DNA of 64,000 bases from Nocardioides turkmenicus (GCF_011045035.1 NZ_JAALAA010000004.1:1-64000), one strand, 5' to 3'; shown: positions 26,110 through 35,454, counted from the stretch's first letter. Notes: generated by a model not told the origin, from the sequence alone. Numbers and translations: made by a program.

Positions 26110-26832
26110 GTGAACAGCCCTGCCACCCCGAGCGACGGCCCCGGCGAGAAGCCGCACGTGCTGGTCGTCGACGACGACAAGGCCGTGCGCGAGTCGCTGC
26201 GCCGGTCGTTGGAGTTCAACGGCTACCAGGTCGCCCTGGCCGGCGACGGCGCCGAGGCACTGGCCGGCATCGCCAACCACGGTCCTGACGTGGTCGTGAT
26301 GGACGTGATGATGCCGCGCCTCGACGGGATCGAGGCGACCAAGGCGCTGCGGGCGGCGGGCAACGACGTACCCATCCTGGTGCTGACCGCGCGCGACGCC
26401 GTCGGTGACCGGGTCGACGGCCTGGACGCCGGCGCCGACGACTACCTCACCAAGCCGTTCGCGCTCGAGGAGCTGCTCGCCCGGCTGCGTGCGCTGCTGC
26501 GCCGCGCCGCCCCGATCGGCGAGGAGGACGAGGAGACCCTGTCCTTCGCCGACCTCACCATGAACACCACCACCCGCGAGGTGACTCGGGGCGATCGGGC
26601 GATCGAGCTCACCCGCACCGAGTTCACGCTCCTGGAGATGTTCCTGCGCCGGCCCCGCCGCGTACTCGACCGGTCGTTCATCCTCGAGGAGGTCTGGGGC
26701 TACGACTTCCCGACCACGGCCAACTCGCTGGAGGTCTACGTCGGCTACCTGCGCCGCAAGACCGAGGCCGATGGCGAGCCCCGGCTCATCCACACCGTAC
26801 GCGGCATCGGCTACGTGCTGAAGGAGCCGTGA
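26110..26832 (+). CDS. OmpR/MprA-type response regulator
   Basis: The 240-residue protein has a receiver domain with DDD at its start, the phosphoacceptor in [12 protein letters not shown] and the lysine in [11 protein letters not shown], followed by an OmpR-type winged helix ([35 protein letters not shown]). The GTG at 26110 is the first start before the domain. It is coupled to the kinase gene by a 4-nt overlap and resembles the mycobacterial envelope-stress regulator MprA. Confidence 0.9.
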   Translation: MNSPATPSDGPGEKPHVLVVDDDKAVRESLRRSLEFNGYQVALAGDGAEALAGIANHGPDVVVMDVMMPRLDGIEATKALRAAGNDVPILVLTARDAVGDRVDGLDAGADDYLTKPFALEELLARLRALLRRAAPIGEEDEETLSFADLTMNTTTREVTRGDRAIELTRTEFTLLEMFLRRPRRVLDRSFILEEVWGYDFPTTANSLEVYVGYLRRKTEADGEPRLIHTVRGIGYVLKEP

Positions 26833-28277
26833 GCAGCGCCGTGACCGCGACGGCCACCAGCTCGCGCTACCGCGGCTCCCTGGCGGGCCGGGTCACCCTG
26901 CTGACCACCCTCGCCGTCGCGGGCTCGATCGCGATGATCGCGATCGGGCTCTACTTCGTCGTACGCATCCAGCTGCAGGCAAACATGGATGAGTCGCTGC
27001 TGAAGCGGGCGCACGCCGCTGCCTCGAACCCGCAGTACATCCACGATGCCCGGGACGGCAGCTACTTCCCGGTCTTCGCACTCAACGCTGGCGACATCGC
27101 GCTCATGTCGGTCGGCCAGAACGGCGACTACTGGAATCCTCAGAAGCGAGCCGATGACGACTTCCCCGTCCCCGGCGCAGCGGAGGCGTACGTCGCGCAG
27201 AGGAAGGAGCCTTACGCCGTCCGGACGATCACCACCGACAAAGGCGAGGTGTTCCGCGCTGCCACGGTGCCCATCTCGGGCACGGACGAGGCGCTGATGC
27301 TGGCGCAATCACTAGAGCCGCAGCAGGCGATGTACAAACGGCTCGGATTCGTCGTGCTCTTCTTCGGCGGCGCCGGAGTAGTCGCGGCAGCGTTCGCCGG
27401 GTGGGTCGTGGCAGCAGGCGGTCTGCGTCCGGTGCGGCGCCTGACCGCGTCGGTGGACCGGATCGCGACCACCGAGGACCTGACCCCGCTCCCGGTCGAG
27501 GGCGACGACGAGATCGCCCGGCTGGCGACCTCGTTCAACCGGATGCTGTCCGCGGTCTCCGCGTCCCGGGACCGGCAGCGGCAGCTGGTGGCGGACGCCT
27601 CCCACGAGCTGCGTACGCCGCTGACCTCACTCCGCACCAACGTCGAGCTCCTCACCCAGGCCGACGCCTCGATCTCGGGCGAGCAGCGGGCCGACCTGCT
27701 CGGCGACATCCGCGCCCAGATCGAGGAGCTCACCAACCTGATCGGCGACCTCGTCGAGCTGGCCCGCGACGAGCCGGCCGAGCCGACGCTGGAGACGGTC
27801 GACCTCTCCGACGTGGTCGACCGGGCGCTCTCGCGGGTGCGCCTGAGGGCGCCGTCGGTTACCTTCTCCGAGGAGATGACGCCGTGGTGGGTCATGGGCG
27901 ACGCCAGCTCGCTCGAGCGTGCGGTCACCAACCTGCTCGACAACGCCGCCAAGTGGTCGCCGGCGTCCGGCACGGTGCACGTCTCGCTCCGCAACGGCGT
28001 GCTCAGCGTCGACGACGAGGGACCGGGCATCGCCGACGACGACATCCCGTACGTCTTCGACCGGTTCTACCGCTCCACCGAGGCACGCTCGATGCCCGGG
28101 TCCGGGCTCGGCCTCGCTATCGTCCGTCAGGTCGCCGAGCGCACCGGCGGGTCCGTCTCCGCGGCCCGCTCACCGTACGGGGGCGCACGGATGACCCTCC
28201 GTCTGCCCGGCTCGGCCTCACCCCGGCCGACCGAACCGCCCGCGGCCGTGTCGAAGAATGAAGGGTTGGACCATTGA
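26829..28277 (+). CDS. Two-component sensor histidine kinase (MprB-like)
   Basis: The 482-residue kinase has an N-terminal transmembrane helix (about 22-45), an extracellular sensor region, a second helix (about 170-195), a HAMP linker, the H-box [20 protein letters not shown], the N-box NLLDNAAKW, and the G-boxes DDEGPGI and GSGLGLAIV. The layout matches MprB, which senses envelope stress in mycobacteria. It overlaps the regulator gene and the following lipoprotein gene by 4 nt each. Confidence 0.9.
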   Translation: MSSAVTATATSSRYRGSLAGRVTLLTTLAVAGSIAMIAIGLYFVVRIQLQANMDESLLKRAHAAASNPQYIHDARDGSYFPVFALNAGDIALMSVGQNGDYWNPQKRADDDFPVPGAAEAYVAQRKEPYAVRTITTDKGEVFRAATVPISGTDEALMLAQSLEPQQAMYKRLGFVVLFFGGAGVVAAAFAGWVVAAGGLRPVRRLTASVDRIATTEDLTPLPVEGDDEIARLATSFNRMLSAVSASRDRQRQLVADASHELRTPLTSLRTNVELLTQADASISGEQRADLLGDIRAQIEELTNLIGDLVELARDEPAEPTLETVDLSDVVDRALSRVRLRAPSVTFSEEMTPWWVMGDASSLERAVTNLLDNAAKWSPASGTVHVSLRNGVLSVDDEGPGIADDDIPYVFDRFYRSTEARSMPGSGLGLAIVRQVAERTGGSVSAARSPYGGARMTLRLPGSASPRPTEPPAAVSKNEGLDH

Positions 28278-28813
28278 GATACGCCGTCCTGGCGCCCGGT
28301 CTGCTGGCGCTGCTGTCTCTCGCTGCCTGCGGAACCGGGGAGCCCACCGCCGCCCCCTCCGCGTCCGCGTCGGCATCAGGTTCGGACCACTCCGCCCAGG
28401 AGACGTTCAACCCGTGCGACGGGCTCGACATCGCTCCCGTCGAGAAGGCCCTCGGCGCCCAGCTCCGTGTCGAGAAGGGCACCTCGGCGGCACCCCGCTG
28501 TGCGCTGCTGCCCGAGGAGTCGGGTGGGACCGCGTACGAGCTGAACTACCTGCCCTTCAAGGGCACCCTCGCGGACGCGTGGAAGACCATGGACGTGCAG
28601 TCGGGCGAGGTCAGCGAGCCCGAGGTCTCGGGGGCCGACGACGCCCGGCTGGTCAAGCAGCAGGGCGTCAGCTCGTACGCCGTCACCGGATTCGTCCAGA
28701 ACGGCGCACTGATCCAGAGCTTCAACTCGGTGGACCTGGAGCCCTACGACGGTAAGGCCATGGACCGAGCCGCCCAGGCTCTGCTCGAGCAGCTCAGCGC
28801 CAACGCGCCGTAG
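28274..28813 (+). CDS. DUF3558-like lipoprotein
   Basis: This 179-residue protein starts at TTG, overlapping the kinase stop (TTGA). It has a lipoprotein signal with lipobox LAAC, cysteine at about residue 19, then an Ala/Ser/Pro-rich linker. The mature domain has a cysteine pair (FNPCDGL and PRCALLP), as in DUF3558 lipoproteins. Coupling to a two-component system suggests an accessory sensor or a target at the envelope. Confidence 0.78.
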   Translation: MRYAVLAPGLLALLSLAACGTGEPTAAPSASASASGSDHSAQETFNPCDGLDIAPVEKALGAQLRVEKGTSAAPRCALLPEESGGTAYELNYLPFKGTLADAWKTMDVQSGEVSEPEVSGADDARLVKQQGVSSYAVTGFVQNGALIQSFNSVDLEPYDGKAMDRAAQALLEQLSANAP

Positions 28814-28817
28814 CCAG

Positions 28818-30275
28818 CTAGCTCTTCTTCGTCTCCCGCCAGGAGCGCTCGAACGGCAGCCGCCAGGCGTGCGGGGCGATCAGCTGGTGGATCGAGTTGG
28901 GACCCCACGAACCCGGCGCGTAGAGGCGCACCGGCGGCGGGTTGTCGAGGAGCGGCTGGGAGATCTCCCAGAGCGTCTCGATGCCCTCGGCGGTCGTGAA
29001 GAGCGTGTGGTCGCCGCGCATGGCGTCGTGGATGAGACGCTCGTACGCCTCCAGGACGCTGGTCGAGGAGGTCGTGTCCTGGGTGGAGAACTGCATGGAC
29101 AGCTTCTCGAGCTTCATGCCGGGGCCGGGGCGCTTGCCGTAGAAGGAGAGCGACATCTTCGACTGGTCGGCCAGGTCGAAGGTGAGGTGGTCGGGACCCT
29201 GGGTGCCGGCGCCGGAGTTGGCCGGGAACATGGTCAGCGGGGGCTCCTTGAACGCGATCGAGATGATCCGCGCGCCCTCGGCGAGCTTCTTGCCGGTGCG
29301 CAGGAAGAACGGCACGCCGGCCCAGCGCCAGTTGTCGATGGTGACCTTGAGCGCGATGAAGGTCTCGGTGTCGGAGTCGTCGGCGACCTCGTTCTTGCCG
29401 CGGTAGCCGGAGTATTGACCGCGCACGACGTTCTTCGGCTTGATCGGCTGCATCGAGCGGAAGACCTTGTTCTTCTCCTCGCTGATCGGGCCGGGAGCCA
29501 GGGTGGTCGGCGGCTCCATCGCCATGAACGCCAGCACCTGCATCAGGTGGGTGACGACCATGTCGCGGTAGGCGCCGGTGCTCTCGTAGAACGCGGTGCG
29601 TCCCTCCAGGCCCAGCGTCTCGGGGATGTCGATCTGGACGTGGTCGATGAAGTTGCGGTTCCAGATCGGTTCGAAGAGACCGTTGGCGAAGCGGAAGGCC
29701 AGGATGTTCTGCGCGGCCTCCTTGCCGAGGAAGTGGTCGATCCGGAAGATCTGCTCCTCGGTGAAGACCTCGTGGATCTTCGCGTTGAGCTCCTTGGCCG
29801 ACTCGAGGTCGGTGCCGAACGGCTTCTCCATGATGATCCGGGCGCGCTCGACGAGGTCGGCCTCCTCGAGCTGGCGGATCACGTCCTGGGCGGCCTTGGG
29901 CGGGACGCTGAGGTAGTGGAGGCGGCGTACGTCGCTGGCGACCCCCTGGAGCTTCTTCTCGGCGAGCTTCACCGCGTCGGCGAGCGCGTGCGGGCCTTCC
30001 TTGGTGGAGACGTAGGAGAGCATCCCCGCGAACGCCTTCCACCGTTCGTCGGTGATGTCCCCCTTGCCGAACTCCTCGCACGCCTCGCGAGCGAAGGCGA
30101 CGAACTGCTCGTCGGACATCTCCTCCAGGGACGTGCCGACGATCTGGGCATCCGTCATCAGCCCGGCCTCGTTGAGCCGGAGCAGGCCGGGCAGGAGCTT
30201 GCGGCGCGCCAGATCACCCGTCGCACCGAAGAGCACGATCACATGTGGCAGGGCTTTGTCGTCGATGGTCGCCAT
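28818..30275 (-). CDS. zwf: Glucose-6-phosphate 1-dehydrogenase
   Basis: The 485-residue enzyme oxidises glucose 6-phosphate to 6-phosphogluconolactone, the entry step of the oxidative pentose phosphate pathway. The N-terminal nucleotide-binding motif FGATGDLARRKL and the active-site motif RIDHFLGKEAAQN are both present, and the length is usual for the family. It has its own promoter and is separated from the upstream pabB by 88 nt. No opcA, tal or gnd gene lies alongside, so this is a stand-alone copy and possibly one of several in the genome. Confidence 0.95.
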   Translation of the reverse strand: MATIDDKALPHVIVLFGATGDLARRKLLPGLLRLNEAGLMTDAQIVGTSLEEMSDEQFVAFAREACEEFGKGDITDERWKAFAGMLSYVSTKEGPHALADAVKLAEKKLQGVASDVRRLHYLSVPPKAAQDVIRQLEEADLVERARIIMEKPFGTDLESAKELNAKIHEVFTEEQIFRIDHFLGKEAAQNILAFRFANGLFEPIWNRNFIDHVQIDIPETLGLEGRTAFYESTGAYRDMVVTHLMQVLAFMAMEPPTTLAPGPISEEKNKVFRSMQPIKPKNVVRGQYSGYRGKNEVADDSDTETFIALKVTIDNWRWAGVPFFLRTGKKLAEGARIISIAFKEPPLTMFPANSGAGTQGPDHLTFDLADQSKMSLSFYGKRPGPGMKLEKLSMQFSTQDTTSSTSVLEAYERLIHDAMRGDHTLFTTAEGIETLWEISQPLLDNPPPVRLYAPGSWGPNSIHQLIAPHAWRLPFERSWRETKKS

Positions 30276-30284
30276 GATGAGTCC

Positions 30285-30314
30285 ACGGTAGTCCTCGTTT
30301 TATGAACGATCCAA
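30285..30314 (-). promoter_or_regulatory. Promoter of zwf
   Basis: On the minus strand TTGGAT (30314-30309), an 18-nt spacer and TACCGT (30290-30285) lie 9 nt before the zwf ATG, in an AT-rich gap. Confidence 0.5.
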
Positions 30315-30363
30315 TAGACAACGACCGCCGTCTCAACGTGTCGCCGTCTTTTCACCTGATTGA

Positions 30364-31632
30364 TCATCTACCGAGGGAAGCACGCACACGATCGGCCTTC
30401 AACCGCGCCTCGGCGGCCTCCGCGTCGACATCCGATCTGACGGTGATCCCGCCGCCGGTGCCGATGCGCCAGGTGCGGGTGTCGTGGGTCGTCAGGGTGC
30501 GGATGACGACGCCCAGGTCAGCGGGGCCGTCGCCCGAGATCCAGCCGAAGGCCCCGGCGTACGCCGCCCTCGGGCCGCCCAGGTCGCGCTCGGCCCGCTC
30601 GATGACCTCCATGGTGCGGAGCTTCGGCGCACCGGTCATCGACCCGGCGGGGAAGAGCCTGCGCAGCGCCTCGATCGTGGTGATCCCGTCGCTGAGGCGT
30701 CCTCGGACCGTGGTGACGAGCTGGTGCACGGTCTCGTAGGACTCCACCTGCATCAGGCCCGGCACCGCCACCGTTCCCGGTTCGCACACCATCGCCAGGT
30801 CGTTGCGGAGCAGGTCGGTGATCATCAGGTTCTCGCTGCGGAGCTTGGGATCCGTCCGCAGCAGCTCCGCGTTGGCGGCGTCCTCTTCCACGGTGGCGCC
30901 CCGCGGGGTCGTCCCCTTGATCGGCCTCGTCTCGATCGTGCGGTCCTCGTCGATGACCGCGTACCGCTCCGGGCTCGAGCTCAGCAACCACGCCGCATGA
31001 CCCGCGACGGCGTGCTGGAGGAACCCGGCGTACGGGGCGGGGTTGATGCTTCTGAGCCGCAGATAGGTCGTCACCGGGTCGGCCTCGGCCTCGACCGTGG
31101 TGCGGTAGGTCAGGTTGGCCTCGTACGTGTCGCCGGCATGGAGGGCCTCTTGGATCTGGGCGAAGGCGGCGCGGTAGGCGGGGGACGGCGGGGAGGGATA
31201 CCCGGTTAACCGGGTATCGCTGCACTTCTCTGGCATTGCAACACCCGAGAAGTGCAGGGATTGCCCGAGAAGTTCGTGCTCGAAGAGGCGGATGTGCGAC
31301 GGCCGCATCCAGACCGCGTCCGGAACGTCCTGCGACGGAGCGGCGGGGAGATCCGTACGGCAGGCGTAGCCGAGGTAGCCGAACCACTGCTCCCCCGGGC
31401 CGACCTCACGCTCGAGGGCCTCCCAGATGTCGTCGCCGACGACCTCGGAACGGCCGCCGGTGTGGCGCAGCACCTCACGCCGCGCGGCCGAGTACGTCAG
31501 CGAGACGTCGTCGTCCTCCAGCCAGCCGATCAGGGACCGGGTGCCGGACCACTCGCGCGCGCCACCGCCGTCGAGCCAGACGCAGCGCGGGTGCGCGGCG
31601 GCCACCTCGGCGAAGAGGTCCTCGACGCTCAC
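30364..31632 (-). CDS. pabB: Aminodeoxychorismate synthase component I with a repeat-derived insertion
   Basis: The 422-residue protein is a chorismate-binding enzyme: GDTYEANLTYRTT, SSSPERYAV, TRPIKGTTPRG, ENLMITDLLRNDLA and FPAGSMTGAPKLRTMEVIE are all conserved. Its GTG start overlaps the pabA stop by 4 nt. With PabA it should make 4-amino-4-deoxychorismate for folate. Residues about 119-146 (ELLGQSLHFSGVAMPEKCSD and onward) do not resemble the family. The DNA there consists of palindromic repeat sequence, inserted without breaking the frame, between the LFEH strand and the conserved Y-x-x-x-F helix. Whether the loop is tolerated is not known. Confidence 0.85.
   Translation of the reverse strand: MSVEDLFAEVAAAHPRCVWLDGGGAREWSGTRSLIGWLEDDDVSLTYSAARREVLRHTGGRSEVVGDDIWEALEREVGPGEQWFGYLGYACRTDLPAAPSQDVPDAVWMRPSHIRLFEHELLGQSLHFSGVAMPEKCSDTRLTGYPSPPSPAYRAAFAQIQEALHAGDTYEANLTYRTTVEAEADPVTTYLRLRSINPAPYAGFLQHAVAGHAAWLLSSSPERYAVIDEDRTIETRPIKGTTPRGATVEEDAANAELLRTDPKLRSENLMITDLLRNDLAMVCEPGTVAVPGLMQVESYETVHQLVTTVRGRLSDGITTIEALRRLFPAGSMTGAPKLRTMEVIERAERDLGGPRAAYAGAFGWISGDGPADLGVVIRTLTTHDTRTWRIGTGGGITVRSDVDAEAAEARLKADRVRASLGR
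31197..31274. repeat. Palindromic repeat family B, in-frame inside pabB
   Basis: 31197-31218 is a perfect 22-bp palindrome centred on GGTTAACC. Next, CTGCACTTCTC (31220-31230) and GAGAAGTGCAG (31247-31257) form an 11-bp hairpin. CCCGAGAAGT occurs twice (31244-31253 and 31264-31273). The stretch 31254-31273 is shared with 13134-13153 at 19 of 20 bases. The whole block is translated in pabB. Confidence 0.75.
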
Positions 31633-32225
31633 CGCTGCCTCAGGCCCTGTCGGTTCAGGCTCTGCTGGTTCAAGAAGTTCGCGACCATCGCCGCACCGTG
31701 CTGGGAGAGCACCGACTCGGGGTGGAACTGCACGCCCTCCAGCGGCAGCGACCGGTGGCGTACGCCCATCACGACGCCGTCCTCGGACCGGGCCGTCACC
31801 TCCAGGACCTCCGGCACGGAGACGGCTGCGAGGGAGTGGTAGCGCACCGCCTCGAGCGGGGACGGGAGGCCCGCGAAGACCCCGCGTCCGTCGTGGGTCA
31901 CCTGCGCGACCTCGCCGTGGGCGGGCTCGACCCGGTCGACGACGCCGCCGTAGGCGGTCACCAGACCCTGCATCCCCAGGCACACCCCGAGGACGGGCCG
32001 CCCCGCCGCCAGGAGTACGTCACGCCCGACCGCGAAGTCCGCCGGATCAGCCGGGTGGCCGGGCCCGGGCGAGAGCACCACGTGGGTGTAGCCGGCGAGG
32101 TCGTCGAGCTTCACCTCGTCGTGCTCGACGACATCCGGCATCTCCCTGGTGACCTGCGCGATCATGTGGACGAGACTCCACACGTAGGAGTCGTGGTGAT
32201 CGACCACCACCACCCGCGTGCTCAT
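31629..32225 (-). CDS. pabA: Glutamine amidotransferase, PabA/TrpG type
   Basis: The 198-residue protein is a class I glutamine amidotransferase with the nucleophile in GVCLGMQG and the catalytic His-Glu in VQFHPES. It supplies ammonia to PabB. The gene overlaps its upstream neighbour (phzE-like, 32222-32225) and pabB (31629-31632) by 4 nt each, so the three are translationally coupled. The upstream protein carries its own amidotransferase domain, so this one most likely serves PabB. The last 14 residues (NFLNQQSLNRQGLRQR) are Gln/Asn-rich and probably flexible. Confidence 0.88.
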   Translation of the reverse strand: MSTRVVVVDHHDSYVWSLVHMIAQVTREMPDVVEHDEVKLDDLAGYTHVVLSPGPGHPADPADFAVGRDVLLAAGRPVLGVCLGMQGLVTAYGGVVDRVEPAHGEVAQVTHDGRGVFAGLPSPLEAVRYHSLAAVSVPEVLEVTARSEDGVVMGVRHRSLPLEGVQFHPESVLSQHGAAMVANFLNQQSLNRQGLRQR

Positions 32226-34162
32226 TGGGCGAGAAGGTCGCTGACGACGTCGTGGATGAGGTCGTACCCGCGCTCGGTGAGGACCGACTCCGCGTGGAAC
32301 TGGATGCCGGCGTAGTGAGGCCCGGAGATCGCGTGGATGTCACCCGACTCGGGATCGGCGTCCACCGACACACCTGCGGGCAGCTCCGTCGATCCCAGCC
32401 GCCCCACGAAGGTGTTGTAGAACCCGACCCGCTCGCGCCGCGGCCGCCCGCCGAACCCGAGGCCGACCCGGGTCTGGGTGCCCTGGAAGACGATGTCCTT
32501 GTAGTGCAGCCCGATCCCGAGCTGGTGACACAGCGCCTGGTGGCCGAGGCACACCGCCAGGAACGGCTGCCCGCTGTCGAGCAGCGACGCGACAGCGGCA
32601 CGCAGCTTGGCCATCTTCGGATCGGCACCATCGCGCGGGTCACCCGGCCCGGGTCCGACGATCACCAGGTCCGCACCCTCGAAGGCCCCGGCGACATAGT
32701 CCTCGTGGCGGACCACGGACGACGTCATGCCGAGCACCCGGAGGATGTGGCGCAGCATGCGTACGAAGTCGTCCTCGCCATCGAGGATCACCGCGTGCTT
32801 GCCGGCCAGGTGGGCGGACGGCTCCTCGTCGGCCTGGTCGGTGAGCCAGAACGACGACAGCCGGCGGTTGCGGGCAGCCAGGGTCAGCAGCAGGTCCTCG
32901 TCGTTGACCAGCTCGGAGACGTCCTGCGCGAGTGCGGGCGCGGCCGGGACCAGCCCGAAGGCCGACAGGATCCCGCCGGCCTTGGCGTGCGTCTCGGCGA
33001 CCTCGTAGTCGGGGTCGGAGTCGCGCACCAGGGTCGCCCCGGCGCTCACCTTCAGCCGGCCGTCGACAGAAACATCAGCGGTGCGGATCACGATCGGCGA
33101 ATCGACGGTGGGCGCGCCCGACTCGTCACGCCCGAGCAGCGCGAGCGCGGCGCCGTAGTAGCCACGGCCCTCCGGCTCGTACTTCTTGATCAGCCGGCAC
33201 GCGTTCTCGACCGGCGAGCCGGTGACGGTGGCGGCGTACATCGTGTCGCGCAGGATCTCGCGCGGGTCACGCCCGGAGCGGCCGGCGAGCAGGTATTCGG
33301 TGTGGATCAGCCGCGACATCGGCTTCAGGAACGGCCCGAGCACCTGGCCACCCTGGTCGCAGATGTCGCACATCATCTTGAGCTCCTCGTCGACCACCAT
33401 GAAGAGCTCGTAGACCTCCTTCTGATCCGTCAGGAAGTCGGTCAGCTGCCCCTTGAGGTCGTGGGCGATCTTCTCCGGCGTCCCCTCCAGGTCGCGCGGC
33501 AGCCGGAACGTGCCGGAGATCGGGTTCATCCGTACGTCGCCGCCGTGGACGCTCACGTGCCGCTCGGGCGAGGCGCCGATCAGGTAGCGGTCGCCGGTGA
33601 AGAAGCAGTAGGTCCAGTACGCCCCGCGCTCGCGCTCCAGCAGCCGACGAAGCACGGTGAGCGCGCGGTCGTGGTTCCAGTCGTCGAGCTGCGCGCGGTA
33701 GTGGCGGCCGATCACGAAGTTGGCGCCCTCGCCCTGGCCGATCTCGTCCTCGATGACGGTCTTGACCAGGTCGGCATAGGTGTCGTCGTCCACGTCGAAC
33801 CCACCGCGGTCAGTGAACTCGACCGGCACGTCCGGCAGCGCCTCGATCACCTCGGCGACCGAGAACTCCCACTCGCGCTCGACGTCGACGACCACCAGCG
33901 GGGTGCCGTCGTCGTGCGCCTCGAAGCCCCGCTCACGCACCTGCCGGAACGGCACCGCGAGCAGGCGATCGGCGACCTTGCCCGGCTCCGGAGTGCCCTC
34001 CTCGAGAGGTACGTCGAGCAGCGACTCGACCACCGATCGCGTGCCCGCGAGCACCCCGACGGTGTCCCGGTCGCCGGCCCGCGAGGAGCGTCGGATGATC
34101 GCCCAGGCCTCGTGCCCCGTGATCTCCTCGATCGCGGTCTTGGCAGGGCTCTTGGTCGTCAT
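32222..34162 (-). CDS. PhzE-like anthranilate/ADIC synthase (fused TrpE-TrpG type)
   Basis: The 646-residue fusion has a chorismate-binding TrpE-like part (to about 410) and a C-terminal glutamine amidotransferase (from about 445) with AVCLGHQAL and IQFHAES. The block DEELKMMCDICDQGGQVLGPFLKPMSRLIHTEYLLAGRS is characteristic of PhzE, which makes 2-amino-2-deoxyisochorismate for phenazines and related products, rather than of TrpE. No phzD, phzF or phzG gene is in the window. The start ATG is probably leaderless (TAGGCT at 34174-34169, 6 nt upstream). It could feed a secondary product or duplicate anthranilate synthesis. Confidence 0.85.
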   Translation of the reverse strand: MTTKSPAKTAIEEITGHEAWAIIRRSSRAGDRDTVGVLAGTRSVVESLLDVPLEEGTPEPGKVADRLLAVPFRQVRERGFEAHDDGTPLVVVDVEREWEFSVAEVIEALPDVPVEFTDRGGFDVDDDTYADLVKTVIEDEIGQGEGANFVIGRHYRAQLDDWNHDRALTVLRRLLERERGAYWTYCFFTGDRYLIGASPERHVSVHGGDVRMNPISGTFRLPRDLEGTPEKIAHDLKGQLTDFLTDQKEVYELFMVVDEELKMMCDICDQGGQVLGPFLKPMSRLIHTEYLLAGRSGRDPREILRDTMYAATVTGSPVENACRLIKKYEPEGRGYYGAALALLGRDESGAPTVDSPIVIRTADVSVDGRLKVSAGATLVRDSDPDYEVAETHAKAGGILSAFGLVPAAPALAQDVSELVNDEDLLLTLAARNRRLSSFWLTDQADEEPSAHLAGKHAVILDGEDDFVRMLRHILRVLGMTSSVVRHEDYVAGAFEGADLVIVGPGPGDPRDGADPKMAKLRAAVASLLDSGQPFLAVCLGHQALCHQLGIGLHYKDIVFQGTQTRVGLGFGGRPRRERVGFYNTFVGRLGSTELPAGVSVDADPESGDIHAISGPHYAGIQFHAESVLTERGYDLIHDVVSDLLAQ

Positions 34163-34222
34163 GGGATGAGCCTAATCCGCAGGCTCGCGCGCGACCCATT
34201 CGATTCGGATGGTGGGCCACGT

Positions 34223-34250
34223 GCAACCCGGGGGCGCTCCCGATCCGTTG
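34223..34250 (+). promoter_or_regulatory. Putative ECF-type promoter before the sigma gene at 34258
   Basis: GCAACC (34223-34228) and CGTTG (34246-34250) are separated by 17 nt, as in GGAAC/CGTT-type ECF promoters. The -10 element ends 7 nt before the GTG start. Autoregulation by the encoded sigma factor is plausible. Confidence 0.45.
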
Positions 34251-34257
34251 AGAGAGC

Positions 34258-34758
34258 GTGAGACGTTCCCAAGACGCCGAATTCGAGGCCTTCGTACGCC
34301 GCCACCGAGCGCAGCTCGTCGGCACCGCCCGGCTGCTGACCGCCGGCGACGCCCACCTGGCCGAGGACCTGGTCCAGACGACCCTGGTCAAGGTCTACCT
34401 GGCCTGGGGGCGAGCGTCGCAGCAGCCCGCTGCGTACGCTCGGCGCACCCTGGTCAACTGCCTGACCGACCACCGCAGGCGGCCGTTCTTCCGACGGGAG
34501 CACGGCGCGGTCACGCTGCCCGAGGCTGCGGTCGAGGACCCGGCGATGGTCGATCCCGAGCTGGTCGCGGCACTGGCCGAGCTCCCACCCCGGCAGCGTG
34601 CAGCGGTCGTGCTCCGCCATGTCCACGACCTCTCGGTCGACGACGTCGCCGACGCATTGAGCTGCTCGACCGGAACCGTGAAGTCCCAGACGGCGCGCGG
34701 CCTGGACAAGCTCCGCGCGCTGCTCACCCCCACCCAACTGACAGGAGACTCCCGATGA
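34258..34758 (+). CDS. SigE-family ECF RNA polymerase sigma factor
   Basis: The 166-residue protein has the region 2 helix (EFEAFVRRHRAQLVGTARLLTAGDAHLAEDLVQTTLVKVYLAW) and a region 4 helix-turn-helix (LSVDDVADALSCSTGTVKSQTARGLDKLRALL), the minimal ECF architecture of the actinobacterial SigE family. It is coupled by a 4-nt overlap to a membrane protein that is probably its anti-sigma or partner. Confidence 0.9.
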   Translation: MRRSQDAEFEAFVRRHRAQLVGTARLLTAGDAHLAEDLVQTTLVKVYLAWGRASQQPAAYARRTLVNCLTDHRRRPFFRREHGAVTLPEAAVEDPAMVDPELVAALAELPPRQRAAVVLRHVHDLSVDDVADALSCSTGTVKSQTARGLDKLRALLTPTQLTGDSR

Positions 34759-35369
34759 ACGACGTGATCGACCGCCTCGCCCGCCTGACTCCCGCCGCCT
34801 CGCCGACGGACGCCACCGCCGCCGACCTCCGCCGCGGCCACCGAGCCCTTTCCCGCCGCCGGATCAAGCGCGCCGCCCTCGGCGGCGCGGCCCTGACCCT
34901 CGTGGTCGGCGGCGCGTTCGGCGGGATCGCCCTGACCTCCGACGACAAGGTCACGCCGATCACCCAGGCCGCTGACAACGTACGCCTCGTCGACTACGAC
35001 GGCACCCAGGTGCCCGGCTACACCGTGGCGAAGGTGCCCGAGGGCTTCGTCCTGCAGGGCTCCGACCAGTACGTCCTCGCCGTCGCCCGACCCGACGACA
35101 CGTCCTCCATCAGCGACTTCCAGGACAAGATCGTCGTGATGCTGGAGGCGCCCTCGTCGCCCACCGAGGGCGCCACCGACACCACCGTCAACGGCCAGCC
35201 GGCCACCATCGTCACCAACTCCGAAGGCACGACGACGCTCAAGTACGCCTACCGCGACCTCACCGTCGTCATCCAGGTGTGGGAGAGCATCGACCTCACC
35301 GACAAGCAGCTCGTCGAGTTCGCCGAGGGCATCGACGTCACCGCCGACGCCAAGCCGTCCCACGGCTGA
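34755..35369 (+). CDS. Membrane protein coupled to the ECF sigma factor, probable anti-sigma-like partner
   Basis: The 204-residue protein has a short cytosolic N-terminal part (about 1-40, with RLARLTPAASPTDATAADLRRGHRAL), one transmembrane helix (about 41-63) and an extracellular beta-rich domain. The N-terminal cytosolic part is what an anti-sigma factor would use. No ZAS zinc motif is visible. It starts at ATG 34755, within the sigma stop (ATGA), with AGGAGA 8 nt upstream. Confidence 0.72.
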   Translation: MNDVIDRLARLTPAASPTDATAADLRRGHRALSRRRIKRAALGGAALTLVVGGAFGGIALTSDDKVTPITQAADNVRLVDYDGTQVPGYTVAKVPEGFVLQGSDQYVLAVARPDDTSSISDFQDKIVVMLEAPSSPTEGATDTTVNGQPATIVTNSEGTTTLKYAYRDLTVVIQVWESIDLTDKQLVEFAEGIDVTADAKPSHG

Positions 35370-35400
35370 GCCGAGTCGGCGCAACTGTCCCGCCGAAGCC

Positions 35401-35454
35401 CGCCGAGTCGGCGCATCTGTCTCAACGGTCTGAGACAGATGCGCCGACTCGGCG
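35401..35454. repeat. Perfect 24-bp inverted repeat with flanking partial copies
   Basis: 35401-35424 and 35431-35454 are exact reverse complements with 6 nt between. The arm contains CGCCGAGTCGGCGCATCTG. Partial copies flank it: CCGAGTCGGCGCAACTGTC (35371-35389) in one orientation and CAGACGCGCCGACTCGGCC (35468-35486) in the other. It lies between two convergent genes and could terminate both, but the extra half copies mean it is more than a simple terminator. Confidence 0.85.

Noticed and set aside
31197..31218. The 22-bp palindrome as an operator
   Set aside because: It lies deep inside pabB, far from any start, and is part of a larger repeat block that is translated.
32222..34162. A phenazine biosynthesis cluster
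   Set aside because: Only a PhzE-like gene is present. The other core phenazine genes are missing from the window.
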